DNA of 64,000 bases from Shewanella mangrovisoli (GCF_019457635.1 NZ_CP080412.1:4216001-4280000); one strand, 5' to 3'. Numbered from the stretch's first letter, positions 37,065 to 45,429 are shown. The notes: a model not told the origin generated them from the sequence alone. Made by a program: numbers and translations.

Positions 37065-38069
37065 TTAAAATGTTCTTGCCGGATTGGTGGGCGTATCCTT
37101 TTGTGCCAGCGCCCATTTCGCTATCGCATCCTTACGCATAAAACCCACTTTCGAGTGTGCTTTAGCGTATTGAATAAACTTGTCTAAGGCATTGGCAAGA
37201 CCTGGCGTCCCCCCGATACGGTCGTGCACACTAATCGACATCATCCGCCGCTGGGATGCGCCTTCTTGATAGAGCATATCGAATTCATCTTTAAGCTCTT
37301 GTAAGAAGGCGGCAGCCGTCATCGCAGTGTTACCACCAAAGCGACCTATATCATTGTTGCGCAAAGTATAAGGCACCACGGCAAACGGTTTATCCTGCAC
37401 AGGGATAATTGAAGGTTCATCCCTTGATAAATCATCAATATGATAGATAAAACCTAGATCCTGCAGGATATTTAAGGTTTGAGTGCTGTGGCGCATCCAA
37501 AACGCATTAAAGCCTATGGGACGCTGGCCAGAGATCTTTTCTAAAGTATTGATACTCTGGATGTAAGAATCACGCTCCTGCACTGACGACATACTGTATT
37601 GCGGCGTCCACGTCTGCCCATGGCCTGAAATCTCATGGCCTTCATCCGCCACTTGTTTTGCCAGCAATGGATGTAATTCGGCGGCGCGGCCCACCATGTG
37701 GGATGTCACATGAATATCGTGCTTACGCCATAAACGTAGCAAACGCGGTATTCCCTCATTCATCCCGTAGTCGTACCAACTGGGGGTAATAGTATCTGGA
37801 TAACCCTGCTCCATTGGTGGAAACGGACCTTCGGCGTTTTTATCCTGCGCGCCAGCCTCAAACTGCATGGATATAGAGATCACTAGTTGTTCGCCATTAG
37901 ACCAAAAACGATTATTCATACTGCCTCCTACTGAAGTTTGTGTTTGCTCATCGAGTGCCACTAAACCCGGTAATCCCATGGAAAAGGCTGACTGACTTAG
38001 CCCTACACCCGCAATCAAGGCACCGCCCGCCTGTAAACTGGTCTTTAAAAATTGTCGACGTGGGCTCAT
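37065..38069 (-). CDS. Polysaccharide-deacetylase-fold protein with Tat-like signal
   Basis: A 334-residue exported protein. The N-terminus MSPRRQFLKTSLQAGGALIA has a twin-arginine motif (RRQFLK) and hydrophobic stretch, so Tat export is likely. The NodB-like domain begins near 60 and has 'HVTSHMVGRAAELHPLLAK', GHEISGHGQTW (metal-ligand His region) and a C-terminal SISVHDRIGG. Members closest to this pattern include PuuE-type allantoinases and chitooligosaccharide deacetylases; the first catalytic aspartate pair is not obvious, so activity is uncertain. It overlaps the SnoaL-like gene by ATGA and is the last gene of the Old Yellow Enzyme operon. Confidence 0.75.
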   Translation of the reverse strand: MSPRRQFLKTSLQAGGALIAGVGLSQSAFSMGLPGLVALDEQTQTSVGGSMNNRFWSNGEQLVISISMQFEAGAQDKNAEGPFPPMEQGYPDTITPSWYDYGMNEGIPRLLRLWRKHDIHVTSHMVGRAAELHPLLAKQVADEGHEISGHGQTWTPQYSMSSVQERDSYIQSINTLEKISGQRPIGFNAFWMRHSTQTLNILQDLGFIYHIDDLSRDEPSIIPVQDKPFAVVPYTLRNNDIGRFGGNTAMTAAAFLQELKDEFDMLYQEGASQRRMMSISVHDRIGGTPGLANALDKFIQYAKAHSKVGFMRKDAIAKWALAQKDTPTNPARTF

Positions 38070-38710
38070 GACTTGACTCCTGTGGTCACAGCTTTAGCGG
38101 CAAGCTGGCTAAATAGCGTTTGATAATCCTCAAGGTGCCAGTTATCTGTGATAAAACCCTCACGAACTCGGTACATATCTACGGCGCGAAAATCAATTTT
38201 TTGCCCTTGTCCACGCAGTTCACCAAAGACACCAGTAAAATGGCCATTAAAGCGGAGACGCACAACCGCACGGTCACCGACCACCAGCAGATGCTCAACG
38301 GTTACAGAGAGATCGGGCACCGCCGCCCTAAAGGTTTTAGAGGCTTCGAGCGGACCAGTAATCCCCTGTGCACGACCTTCTGGCAAGGTGCGGTCAATGA
38401 AACCAGTCGCTAATGCCCAGCGGGCAAATGTTGGGTCGCCGGTATCCCAAAAACTAGCGTATAACAAAGCGGTGTGGGCAATAGATTCAGAGAGTGGTGA
38501 ACCATCACTGATCAGCTCCATTGCCGTCACCTTAGGAGTAAGAGCAGTTTTGACATCAACACTGGCTTGGGTAGAACCTCCTTGAGCGGCAAACGCCGCC
38601 AAGCTAAGACTTGCAAGCGCAAAGCCCAAAATAGCTAAACCGAGTAATCCTGAGCTCCATAAACCGACTTTTATCCAAGGCGCAACGGCGCAATAAGTAC
38701 GATGTTGCAT
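38066..38710 (-). CDS. Exported SnoaL/NTF2-like protein
   Basis: A 214-residue protein with an N-terminal hydrophobic segment at about 14-40 (GLWSSGLLGLAILGFALASL) that may be a signal peptide or anchor. A C-terminal NTF2-like domain at about 80-205 follows: WALATGFIDRTLPEG, VTVEHLLVVGDRAVVRLRFNGHFTG in parts, and the closing NWHLEDYQTLFSQL. This is the SnoaL-like 'ester cyclase' pattern, but polyketide cyclisation is unlikely in this setting. It shares one base with the OYE stop and four with the deacetylase start, so the three are translated together. Function unknown. Confidence 0.72.
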   Translation of the reverse strand: MQHRTYCAVAPWIKVGLWSSGLLGLAILGFALASLSLAAFAAQGGSTQASVDVKTALTPKVTAMELISDGSPLSESIAHTALLYASFWDTGDPTFARWALATGFIDRTLPEGRAQGITGPLEASKTFRAAVPDLSVTVEHLLVVGDRAVVRLRFNGHFTGVFGELRGQGQKIDFRAVDMYRVREGFITDNWHLEDYQTLFSQLAAKAVTTGVKS

Positions 38711-39846
38711 TATGCCACCTCATCATCACTAGAGCGGACCACTGCTCGCAGCGCCGCTTGATAACTTGGATAATCCGTATATCCAGCCGCACTGCCACCA
38801 AATAATGGCCCCTTATCGAAGGGTGATAGGGGTAATTGATTGGCTAATCGATAGGGCAGATCGGGATTAGCGATAAAGGCGCGACCAAAGGCCACTAAGT
38901 CGGCATAACCTTTTTCGATAACCTCATTGCCACGCTCGACATCGTAACGCCCCGCCACAATAATGCTGCCTTTAAACACTTTGCGTAGCTCGATTCTGAA
39001 AGATTCAGGTACCTGCGGCGCATCGTCCCAATCGGCTTCCGACAAATGCAAATACGCTACGCCCAACGCCGATAAATGCTTAGCGGCTAACAGGATAGTA
39101 TCGACTATCTCAGGGCAAGCCATATCCTTAAAAGTCACATAGGGTGCGAGGCGAACGCCTACTTTATCGGCGCCAATCTTGGCACTGACCGCTTCAACCA
39201 CTTCCAATAAAAAGCGAATACGTTTTTCAGGCGTGCCGCCATAAGCATCGGTTCTATGGTTAGAATTCGTTCGCAGAAATTGGTCGATGAGATAACCATT
39301 GCCACCGTGGATTTCGATACCATCGAAACCTGCGGCAACGGCATTTGCCCCTGCGTTGGCAAAGTCGGCCACTACGCGGTCGATATCCGCTTGGGTCATT
39401 TCCCTCGGCTCGGGGCAATCCACCATTTGCCCCTCGGGGTGCTGCTCATCGACAATCCATACCTTAGTACCTACAGGGGTTATCGCCGAAGGTGCAATGG
39501 GCACAGCCCCCTGCTGAAAAATCGGATGGGACACCCGGCCCACATGCCAGATTTGATTAAAGATTTTGCCACCCGCTTGATGAACCGCCGCGGTGACCTT
39601 CTTCCAGCCATCAATTTGTGCCTCGGTATAAACGCCGGGGGTAAAAGAGTAACCTTGGCTGTCGTCCGAAATTTGGGTCGCTTCGGTGATGATCAGACCT
39701 GCCGAAGCACGCTGGGCGTAATATTGCGCCATTAAGTCGTTGGGAATATTCCCAGGCTGTGTGGTACGCGCCCGTGTCATCGGCGCCATCACGATACGAT
39801 TTTGCAGTGTCAGTGCCGCTGACTCATAGGCTGTAAATAAACTCAT
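38710..39846 (-). CDS. Old Yellow Enzyme family alkene reductase (NemA-like)
   Basis: A 378-residue FMN-dependent reductase of activated alkenes. It opens MSLFTAYESAALTLQNRIVM with the family APMTRAR motif. The substrate-binding EIHGGNGYLIDQFLR (His-Asn pair) is near 180-195, TDAYGGTPEKRIRFLLEV is near 205, and DLVAFGRAFIANPDLP is near the C-terminus. It resembles NemA/XenB and the four Shewanella yellow enzymes. I start at ATG 39846, which matches the family opening; the longer frame adds 17 residues. It heads a three-gene unit divergent from a LysR gene, which probably controls it. Confidence 0.93.
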   Translation of the reverse strand: MSLFTAYESAALTLQNRIVMAPMTRARTTQPGNIPNDLMAQYYAQRASAGLIITEATQISDDSQGYSFTPGVYTEAQIDGWKKVTAAVHQAGGKIFNQIWHVGRVSHPIFQQGAVPIAPSAITPVGTKVWIVDEQHPEGQMVDCPEPREMTQADIDRVVADFANAGANAVAAGFDGIEIHGGNGYLIDQFLRTNSNHRTDAYGGTPEKRIRFLLEVVEAVSAKIGADKVGVRLAPYVTFKDMACPEIVDTILLAAKHLSALGVAYLHLSEADWDDAPQVPESFRIELRKVFKGSIIVAGRYDVERGNEVIEKGYADLVAFGRAFIANPDLPYRLANQLPLSPFDKGPLFGGSAAGYTDYPSYQAALRAVVRSSDDEVA

Positions 39847-39847
39847 A

Positions 39848-39896
39848 TGCACTCCGAACCATAAATGAAGTTTGAATATCTGAGTGCAATAGTGCA
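39848..39896. promoter_or_regulatory. Repeated TGCACT/AGTGCA hexamers in the OYE/LysR promoter
   Basis: TGCACT at 39848-39853 is opposed by AGTGCA at 39883-39888 and 39891-39896. The arrangement may be part of a LysR operator, but spacing is irregular. Confidence 0.3.
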
Positions 39897-39956
39897 TTAA
39901 TTAATCTATATTGATAATCCGCCAGATATTTAAATCATTTTCAAAAATAATTTGAT

Positions 39957-40877
39957 ATGTACCATATAAACGATCTGCAACTCGCCCTGCGTATCGCGGC
40001 GCTCGAAAGCCTGTCCGCCGCCAGTAAAGAGGTCGGCATGACTCCCGCAGCCGCCAGCGCCGCCCTACAACGGCTGGAAAAAAAGCTAGGTTGTCAGCTG
40101 TTTGCGCGCTCGACACGGCGATTGCAGCTCACGGAAGAAGGGCGGATTTTTCTCGATGCCGCTAAACCTGCTCTGGCCTTACTCGAAACCGCTTCCGCCA
40201 ATTTGGCCGAACATAGGGGCGAGCTGAAAGGAGAAGTACGCATTGCCCTGCCCTCTGATATAGGTCGCAGCCGGATCCGCAATTGGTTAGATGAACTGAT
40301 GGATAGCGCGCCAGATCTGTCGATCCAACTCTATTTTGGCGACCATATGGCGGATCTTATCGATCAAAATATCCATTTAGCCCTACGCTATGGCCAGCTT
40401 GAAGATTCCAATCTAAAACGGCGCCAACTGTCGATGACGCCAAGAGTGCTCGTCGCCTCCCCCGCTTATCTTGCTCAACATGGTGAGCCGCAAACACTGA
40501 ACGAACTGAGTCAGCACCAAGTGTTGATTTTAAATCGTGGCGGTGAGCCGTGGCAGAAGTGGAAATTTAGCCACAATGGTGAAGCCGTAGAGATTGAAGT
40601 CAGAGGAAAACGCTTCTGTAACGACGGTGCCGTAGTACGCGATTGGGCTCTGGCGGGGCGAGGTATCGCCTATAAGAGCTGGCTCGATGTGGCGCAGGAT
40701 GTCACCGAAGGCAGGCTAAAGCTTATCTTAGCCGATAAACTCGCGCCTGCGGTGCCACTGCAATTGGTCTACCTGCAAACCGACTACCCGAGCCATAAAA
40801 TACGCCGCACCATTGAGTTTTTAGCTCAAAAGCTGCAGCAATTTAGCTTGGAATATCCAGCGCCTAAAAACTCCTAG
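39957..40877 (+). CDS. LysR-family regulator divergent from the OYE operon
   Basis: A 306-residue LysR regulator. The winged HTH is at about 1-62 (LALRIAALESLSAASKEVGM, TPAAASAALQRLEKKLG, LFARSTRRLQLTEEG). The effector domain has the 'YFGDHMADLIDQNIHLALRYG' and 'WALAGRGIAYKSWLDVAQDV' blocks of the CrgA/AaeR-type subgroup that often controls quinone or aldehyde reductases. It lies 110 bases from the OYE gene in divergent orientation. An electrophile-responsive role is inference. The following 297 bases to 41174 are AT-rich and appear empty. Confidence 0.92.
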   Translation: MYHINDLQLALRIAALESLSAASKEVGMTPAAASAALQRLEKKLGCQLFARSTRRLQLTEEGRIFLDAAKPALALLETASANLAEHRGELKGEVRIALPSDIGRSRIRNWLDELMDSAPDLSIQLYFGDHMADLIDQNIHLALRYGQLEDSNLKRRQLSMTPRVLVASPAYLAQHGEPQTLNELSQHQVLILNRGGEPWQKWKFSHNGEAVEIEVRGKRFCNDGAVVRDWALAGRGIAYKSWLDVAQDVTEGRLKLILADKLAPAVPLQLVYLQTDYPSHKIRRTIEFLAQKLQQFSLEYPAPKNS

Positions 40878-41174
40878 TTGATTTTCTTTATTTAGGATCA
40901 ATATGAACGCCCCTAGGATGTGCCCAATTAAGCAAGTTGAGCACATCTTAACTATCATTGAAATCAACCTATAGAATCAATCTTAACCAATTGCAACATT
41001 TCTTGCTTTTCCTCAATACAATACTGGCAATGCTCTACCTCCACCCGACCAATTCACATTTACAACACTTCAACACCACCCTCTTTACACAGTTAATTTT
41101 TGAAAATATTATGTTTCAACTATTTTAAATCAAAGCTAAGAAACCACTCTGCCATGGATTGCAAGGAACTAGTA

Positions 41175-41648
41175 ATGTTAAAGACTGTAAAAATATCCAT
41201 TTTTAATATCTTCTTACTAGCTGGAGCTTTGAGCATTCTAGATGTAAAAGCAAATGATGAACCCATTCAGTATTTAGATTTAACTTCCAATGATAAAAGT
41301 AAATTACTTAATGAATACTGGGTTACGCTAAAAAGACAAGAGCCTCAATATCCCATGGACGCAGCCAGAGATGGTATATCTGGATGTGTTGAATTAGTTG
41401 TGGGTATAAAAAGTAATGGTCGGTCAGGCGGTTATAAAGTTAAAAAATCATATCCGGAAGGCGTATTTGATAATTACGCGGCGGCAGCATTAGCTCACTG
41501 GAGATGGAAAGCTACTGATAAAAATAGTGCTAAAGTACCAGTATTAACTACTATTCAGATGGACTTCATGATTGGTAACGCTAAAAATAAATCAGAAGTT
41601 AAAACTCAGTGTGAAAATCCACAAAACCTTATAACGCCATCAAAATAA
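41175..41648 (+). CDS. Orphan periplasmic TonB C-terminal-domain protein
   Basis: A 157-residue protein with a signal peptide (MLKTVKISIFNIFLLAGALS) and a TonB_C-like domain at about 50-140. The pattern PQYPMDAARDGISGCVELVV, then SYPEGVFDNYAAAALAHWRW matches 'P.YP..A...GI.G.V' and 'S.P.G.FD..A..AL..W.W' of the family. It lacks the proline-rich spacer, and there are no exbBD genes nearby, so it is not a complete TonB. The gene is visibly AT-richer than its neighbours, hinting at transfer. I start at the ATG seven bases after AAGGA; the longer frame has no such signal. Confidence 0.75.
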   Translation: MLKTVKISIFNIFLLAGALSILDVKANDEPIQYLDLTSNDKSKLLNEYWVTLKRQEPQYPMDAARDGISGCVELVVGIKSNGRSGGYKVKKSYPEGVFDNYAAAALAHWRWKATDKNSAKVPVLTTIQMDFMIGNAKNKSEVKTQCENPQNLITPSK

Positions 41649-41676
41649 CTGTTATCAATACAACTGTTATCAATAC
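41647..41676 (+). repeat. 15-bp tandem repeat at the end of the TonB_C gene
   Basis: AACTGTTATCAATAC occurs twice in tandem, with a third partial copy (AACTGTTGG). It overlaps the stop codon. Confidence 0.8.
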
Positions 41677-41763
41677 AACTGTTGGCTTTACAACCTTGTT
41701 TAACTGACAGTCTCGGCACACAATAAGCATAAGCGTTTTCTCGACAATTCTATTATAGAATGC

Positions 41764-43569
41764 TTATTCGCTTGGTAATATTACAGTTACCACACAACCC
41801 TGTTGCCAAGGTAATCTGGCATGTGTCGATTGCTGACAATTTTCAATTTGAATACTGCCATGGTGGCGGCTGACAACATCCTTACAAATGGCTAAGCCCA
41901 AGCCGAGCCCCGCATCCTTGGTGGAGGCAAACGAGGCCATTAACTCGCTGGCTTGGCGCTGTAAACCCTCGCCATTATCTATGACTAATACTTTGATTTC
42001 ACTGGAGTGGTAATAGATCTCAATCCTTAGCTGCCGTGCTCGGTTATCCTTGCGGGCCTCCAGCGCATCGAGACTGTTTTTCACTAGGTTGACCCACATT
42101 TGGCTGAGGCCAACACTGTCACCCATCAACTCAAAGGGATGACCTTCGACTTGTAGTGTCACTTGTACCTCGGCGCGGTCTAACTCACGTCGTAGCAGAG
42201 CGAGGGCCTCTTTGACGACTAAGGTGACATTCAGCGATTCAGCCTTGGCCTGACGGCGCTTAAGCAAACCGCGAATACGGTGCACAACAGCCCCCGCCCG
42301 TATCGATTGCGCATTGATTTTACCCAAAATATCATAGAGTTCAGGATTATCCTGTCCCAGCCTTTCTAGCTGTATCATGGCGCCTTCACTGTATTGAGTA
42401 ATGGCGGCTATGGGTTGATTTAACTCATGGGCTAGGCCAGCGCCAATCTCCCCGAGAATCGCCGCACTCTGCAACCGCTCTAGCTGCAAGGCTTTATCCT
42501 TTAACTGCCGCTCGGTGCTGACCAAAAACTCGCTCTTTTGGCGAAATTTATACTCGAGCCACAGGTGATAAATGGTCGATACGATAAAGATCAGCAGCAG
42601 TACCCCGCCCCACTCTTTGTTTTTCTCCATCCATTTATAGACGGTTTGATACAGGGGCGGCGACGCGCCTTGAAGCTGTAATTCTTTAAATAACTCAATC
42701 ACCTTGAGCTGGCTCACTGGCGCCGTCCAACCTAAGGTATCGGCGGTAATCGCCGCCACATGGTCGGCGGGCAAGTCAAACAAAGCACGGGTGATTTGCA
42801 TGGTAATGCGCGGCGATACGGTATCCGCCGCCGCAAATGACCAGTTGGGATAGAGCTGGGTACTGACCTCGCAATCATACCCAGGCGGATTGGTTGGATG
42901 AATAACCCGATAGTCGGCCTGATTGATAAGCCCGGTTTCAATCATCTCCTCTAATGTACAAAAAGGCGCAATAGCAGCGTCAGCATTGCCATCGCGCACC
43001 TGGTAGATTAACGGCTCGAGGGGAAAACCTAAGAATCGCACATCACCGAAAAACTGCTCCGGCAGATAACCCATTTTATGCAGCAGTCCCATCGCCGCCT
43101 GATAGCCACCGAGTGCCTGCGGATCGCTGGCGACCACATTCTTACCCCGTAAATCCTGCAAACTGCGGATTGGACTATCAGCACGCACAATAATGGTCGC
43201 GCCTATGGTAAAAGTGCTGCCCTGATGCTTACGACTCTTCATGGTCGCCAACCACGAGAGCGGAAAGTTATTACTCAAGTGCAGATACTGGCCAGGGTTA
43301 GTCACAATAAATTGCAAGTCGTGGCTAAGTAACTGGCTACGCATGCCATTAAAATCCACTGGCACCACTTCGAAACGGCTATTAGGGACTTTTTCGCTGA
43401 GATAATCCATCATTGGCTGCCAGCGTTGTTTCGCCTGTAACACGCCATGATTGGCCAATACACCCACTTTAAATTCATTGAGGGTAATGTCTTCATCGGC
43501 ATAGGACAAATTGAGCCCCATCAGACTCAAGATGCAACTTAATACTAGCGCCCTATACCAAGTTACCAT
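41764..43569 (-). CDS. TtrS-like sensor histidine kinase with PhnD-type periplasmic domain
   Basis: A 601-residue kinase. A signal/first helix at about 5-24 is followed by a PhnD-like solute-binding domain (about 30-310: FKVGVLANHGVLQAKQRW, FIVTNPGQYLHL, LRGKNVVASDPQALGGYQAA), a membrane helix at 321-340, then the HisKA-type H-box AHELNQP with His381, and an HATPase domain (NLVKNSLDAL, DNGEG, GLGLAICKDVV). TtrS (tetrathionate) and ThsS (thiosulfate) have this layout. Two periplasmic cysteines, C204 and C233, could sense sulfur compounds. It is divergent from its regulator and 6 kb from the OTR operon. Ligand identity is inference. Confidence 0.85.
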   Translation of the reverse strand: MVTWYRALVLSCILSLMGLNLSYADEDITLNEFKVGVLANHGVLQAKQRWQPMMDYLSEKVPNSRFEVVPVDFNGMRSQLLSHDLQFIVTNPGQYLHLSNNFPLSWLATMKSRKHQGSTFTIGATIIVRADSPIRSLQDLRGKNVVASDPQALGGYQAAMGLLHKMGYLPEQFFGDVRFLGFPLEPLIYQVRDGNADAAIAPFCTLEEMIETGLINQADYRVIHPTNPPGYDCEVSTQLYPNWSFAAADTVSPRITMQITRALFDLPADHVAAITADTLGWTAPVSQLKVIELFKELQLQGASPPLYQTVYKWMEKNKEWGGVLLLIFIVSTIYHLWLEYKFRQKSEFLVSTERQLKDKALQLERLQSAAILGEIGAGLAHELNQPIAAITQYSEGAMIQLERLGQDNPELYDILGKINAQSIRAGAVVHRIRGLLKRRQAKAESLNVTLVVKEALALLRRELDRAEVQVTLQVEGHPFELMGDSVGLSQMWVNLVKNSLDALEARKDNRARQLRIEIYYHSSEIKVLVIDNGEGLQRQASELMASFASTKDAGLGLGLAICKDVVSRHHGSIQIENCQQSTHARLPWQQGCVVTVILPSE

Positions 43570-43679
43570 TGCTATTGCCTTATATGCCTTTGTCTTCGGG
43601 ACACTCTATAGGCTCGGCAAAAATTAAGCTGTGAATAACGCCAAACTCTCGGCTCCAGCCCATGGGATTCGGCTAATTT

Positions 43680-43692
43680 AGTGATACACCTC
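43680..43692 (+). promoter_or_regulatory. 13-bp motif shared with the OTR operon promoter
   Basis: AGTGATACACCTC matches bases 31773-31785 exactly. It sits 80 bases before the response regulator start and 111 before the kinase start, in the middle of their divergent promoter, where an autoregulatory site would be expected. Confidence 0.45.
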
Positions 43693-43771
43693 CCAAGACC
43701 TCGGCTTAAAATTGAGCCAGCTCTCCAGCAGACTTAAGCTAATGGAGTAACAAACCACCGCAAGGGAAACC

Positions 43772-44377
43772 ATGTCCACCAAGCTGCCACTGTATTTAGT
43801 CGATGATGATGAGGCGATTCTCGATTCCTTAGGCTTTATGCTCGGACAATTTGGCTATCAAGTGCAAACCTTTAGCAGTGGTCGGGATTTTTTAACTCAA
43901 TGCCCATTAACGCAGGCGGGCTGCGTGATTTTAGATAGCAGAATGCCGGAGATCACCGGCCAAGAAGTCCAGCAAAAGTTGCTCGAGACCCAAAGTCCGC
44001 TAGGGGTGATCTTTCTAACGGGCCACGGCGATTTGCCCATGGCATTAAGCGCCTTTCGCAAGGGCGCCTGCGACTTTTTTCAAAAACCTGTATCCGGCAA
44101 AGCTTTGGTTCAAGCGATTGAAAAAGCACATAAAGAAAGCCAAGCCAATTTTGAGCAACAGCATCTGCAGCAAAAATTTGCCCAACTAACCGAGCGCGAA
44201 CAACAAGTATTAGCCCATGTGGTTCAAGGCATGACCAATAAACAGATCTCCGAAGCCATGTATTTATCCCTAAGAACCATCGAAGTCCATCGCGCTAAGA
44301 TTATGAAAAAGCTCGAAGTTAGCAATATGGCAGAACTGGTACAGCATTTAGCTCACCTCAATGCCCTATTGCCCTAG
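43772..44377 (+). CDS. TtrR/FixJ-like response regulator
   Basis: A 201-residue two-domain regulator. The receiver (about 6-120) has the acidic DDDE cluster near 11-14, phospho-acceptor Asp55 in CVILDSRMP, Thr in FLTGHGD and Lys in FFQKPVSG. The C-terminal LuxR/FixJ helix-turn-helix (about 138-195) is LTEREQQVLAHVVQGMTNKQ, ISEAMYLSLRTIEVHRAKIM. FixJ-type receivers pair with kinases like the divergent gene. A direct target in the OTR promoter is suggested by the shared 13-bp motif. Confidence 0.92.
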   Translation: MSTKLPLYLVDDDEAILDSLGFMLGQFGYQVQTFSSGRDFLTQCPLTQAGCVILDSRMPEITGQEVQQKLLETQSPLGVIFLTGHGDLPMALSAFRKGACDFFQKPVSGKALVQAIEKAHKESQANFEQQHLQQKFAQLTEREQQVLAHVVQGMTNKQISEAMYLSLRTIEVHRAKIMKKLEVSNMAELVQHLAHLNALLP

Positions 44378-44622
44378 CCACAACGAACCTCGCAAGCCTG
44401 ACTTACCGACTGTAGCACTCGATAACTCATCTCTTCCTTAGCTAAAGAGACACAAAACAGCCCCCTGCGACAAGCTGTCGCAGTTTGTCACTTTGGCTTT
44501 GTCGCTTAAGCAATAAACTGCCACACTCGGCTCAGGTTCTCTCCTTTATGTCCCGTAGGCATTAAAGATCCACAGCTTTAGAACCTTCCCCCGAGAACGG
44601 CCAGTGTTCTCGGGGCTTTTTT
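44378..44622 (+). ncRNA. Candidate structured 3' region or small RNA after the response regulator
   Basis: This gene-free stretch contains three foldable parts: a perfect 8-bp hairpin CTGCGACA-AGC-TGTCGCAG at about 44468, a 7-bp pairing AGGTTCT (44534-44540) with AGAACCT (44580-44586), and a strong terminator at 44589-44622. A terminator over 200 bases past the stop is unusual and suits a 3'UTR-derived small RNA. It could equally be a long untranslated tail. The bases after it to 44799 are AT-rich promoter space. Confidence 0.35.
44589..44622 (+). terminator. Strong Rho-independent terminator
   Basis: CCCCGAGAAC and its complement flank a seven-base loop, then C and TTTTTT. It ends the response regulator transcript or the candidate RNA. 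Confidence 0.92.
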
Positions 44623-44799
44623 ATTTCCCCATTCTGTTCATATTCCCGTTAAATCATTGCTCAATCAAAGAATACGACGAAAGATTTAGCCTGAGGCTAA
44701 TGTAAATCTTATGTTGCTAATTTAAATACTATCAATAGCTTAATGATCATCTATCAAAGATACGTTAGAATAACGCCATCTTAGCAACAGGTGAGCAGT

Positions 44800-45378
44800 A
44801 TGAGCCGTCTACACACATCTAAAGGATTTACCCTAATTGAACTGGTGGTGGTGATTATCATCTTAGGCATTCTTGCCGTGGTCGTTGCGCCTCGTTTTAT
44901 GAATCTCAGCCAAGATGCCCACGATGCGCGGGCAAAAGCCGCCTTCGCCGCTTTTACCTCTGGCGTAAAGCTGTATCACAGTTGTTGGCTGACGGGCGGA
45001 CACTCGGGTTATACCCAAGATCTTGCCTGCTATGGTGATGGCACTGTCGACTCCACCACTACCGGCTTTCCCCTCGGAAGAGACACAGCCCAAAGCGGAA
45101 ACCAAGGCACGCAATTACAAGGCGCTTTCTGCGGCGAACTGTGGCAATCCTTACTCGATAATCCGGACACAGTCCTCGCCACTCACTTCGATTGGCAAAC
45201 AACCCCCAATGTCGATATCGTCTATTGGTACAGCGGCGGCGCGATAACTGACTCTAACACTTATTGTTACTTTAACTATGTGTCGGATGATCGCCGCCTT
45301 GGCAGCGAAAATTGGGAGCTAAAATACTATCCCCTCGATGGCCGTACGGTTGTCGGCCGCTCCACCTTATCGCAGTAA
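44800..45378 (+). CDS. Orphan type IV prepilin-like protein (MshB/pilin family)
   Basis: A 192-residue prepilin. The short basic leader ends MSRLHTSKG before FTLIELVVVIIILGILAVVV, the class III cleavage and N-methylation site; Glu5 of the mature protein is present. A globular domain with several cysteines (HSCWLTGG, DLACYGDG, AFCGELW, TYCYFNYV) follows, so disulfides are likely. It resembles MSHA minor pilins and lies 36 kb from the msh secretion genes seen here. It may be a minor pilin or pseudopilin using that machine; this is inference. I start at ATG 44800, five bases after AGGTGA; GTG 44791 is an alternative. Confidence 0.85.
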   Translation: MSRLHTSKGFTLIELVVVIIILGILAVVVAPRFMNLSQDAHDARAKAAFAAFTSGVKLYHSCWLTGGHSGYTQDLACYGDGTVDSTTTGFPLGRDTAQSGNQGTQLQGAFCGELWQSLLDNPDTVLATHFDWQTTPNVDIVYWYSGGAITDSNTYCYFNYVSDDRRLGSENWELKYYPLDGRTVVGRSTLSQ

Positions 45379-45390
45379 TATCCGTTATCA

Positions 45391-45429
45391 GCCACAGGGT
45401 ATAAAATCCCCAACGCCCTGTGGCTTTTT
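45391..45429 (+). terminator. Rho-independent terminator after the prepilin gene
   Basis: GCCACAGGG and its complement enclose a 16-base loop, followed by TTTTT; it separates the prepilin from hslVU. Confidence 0.85.
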
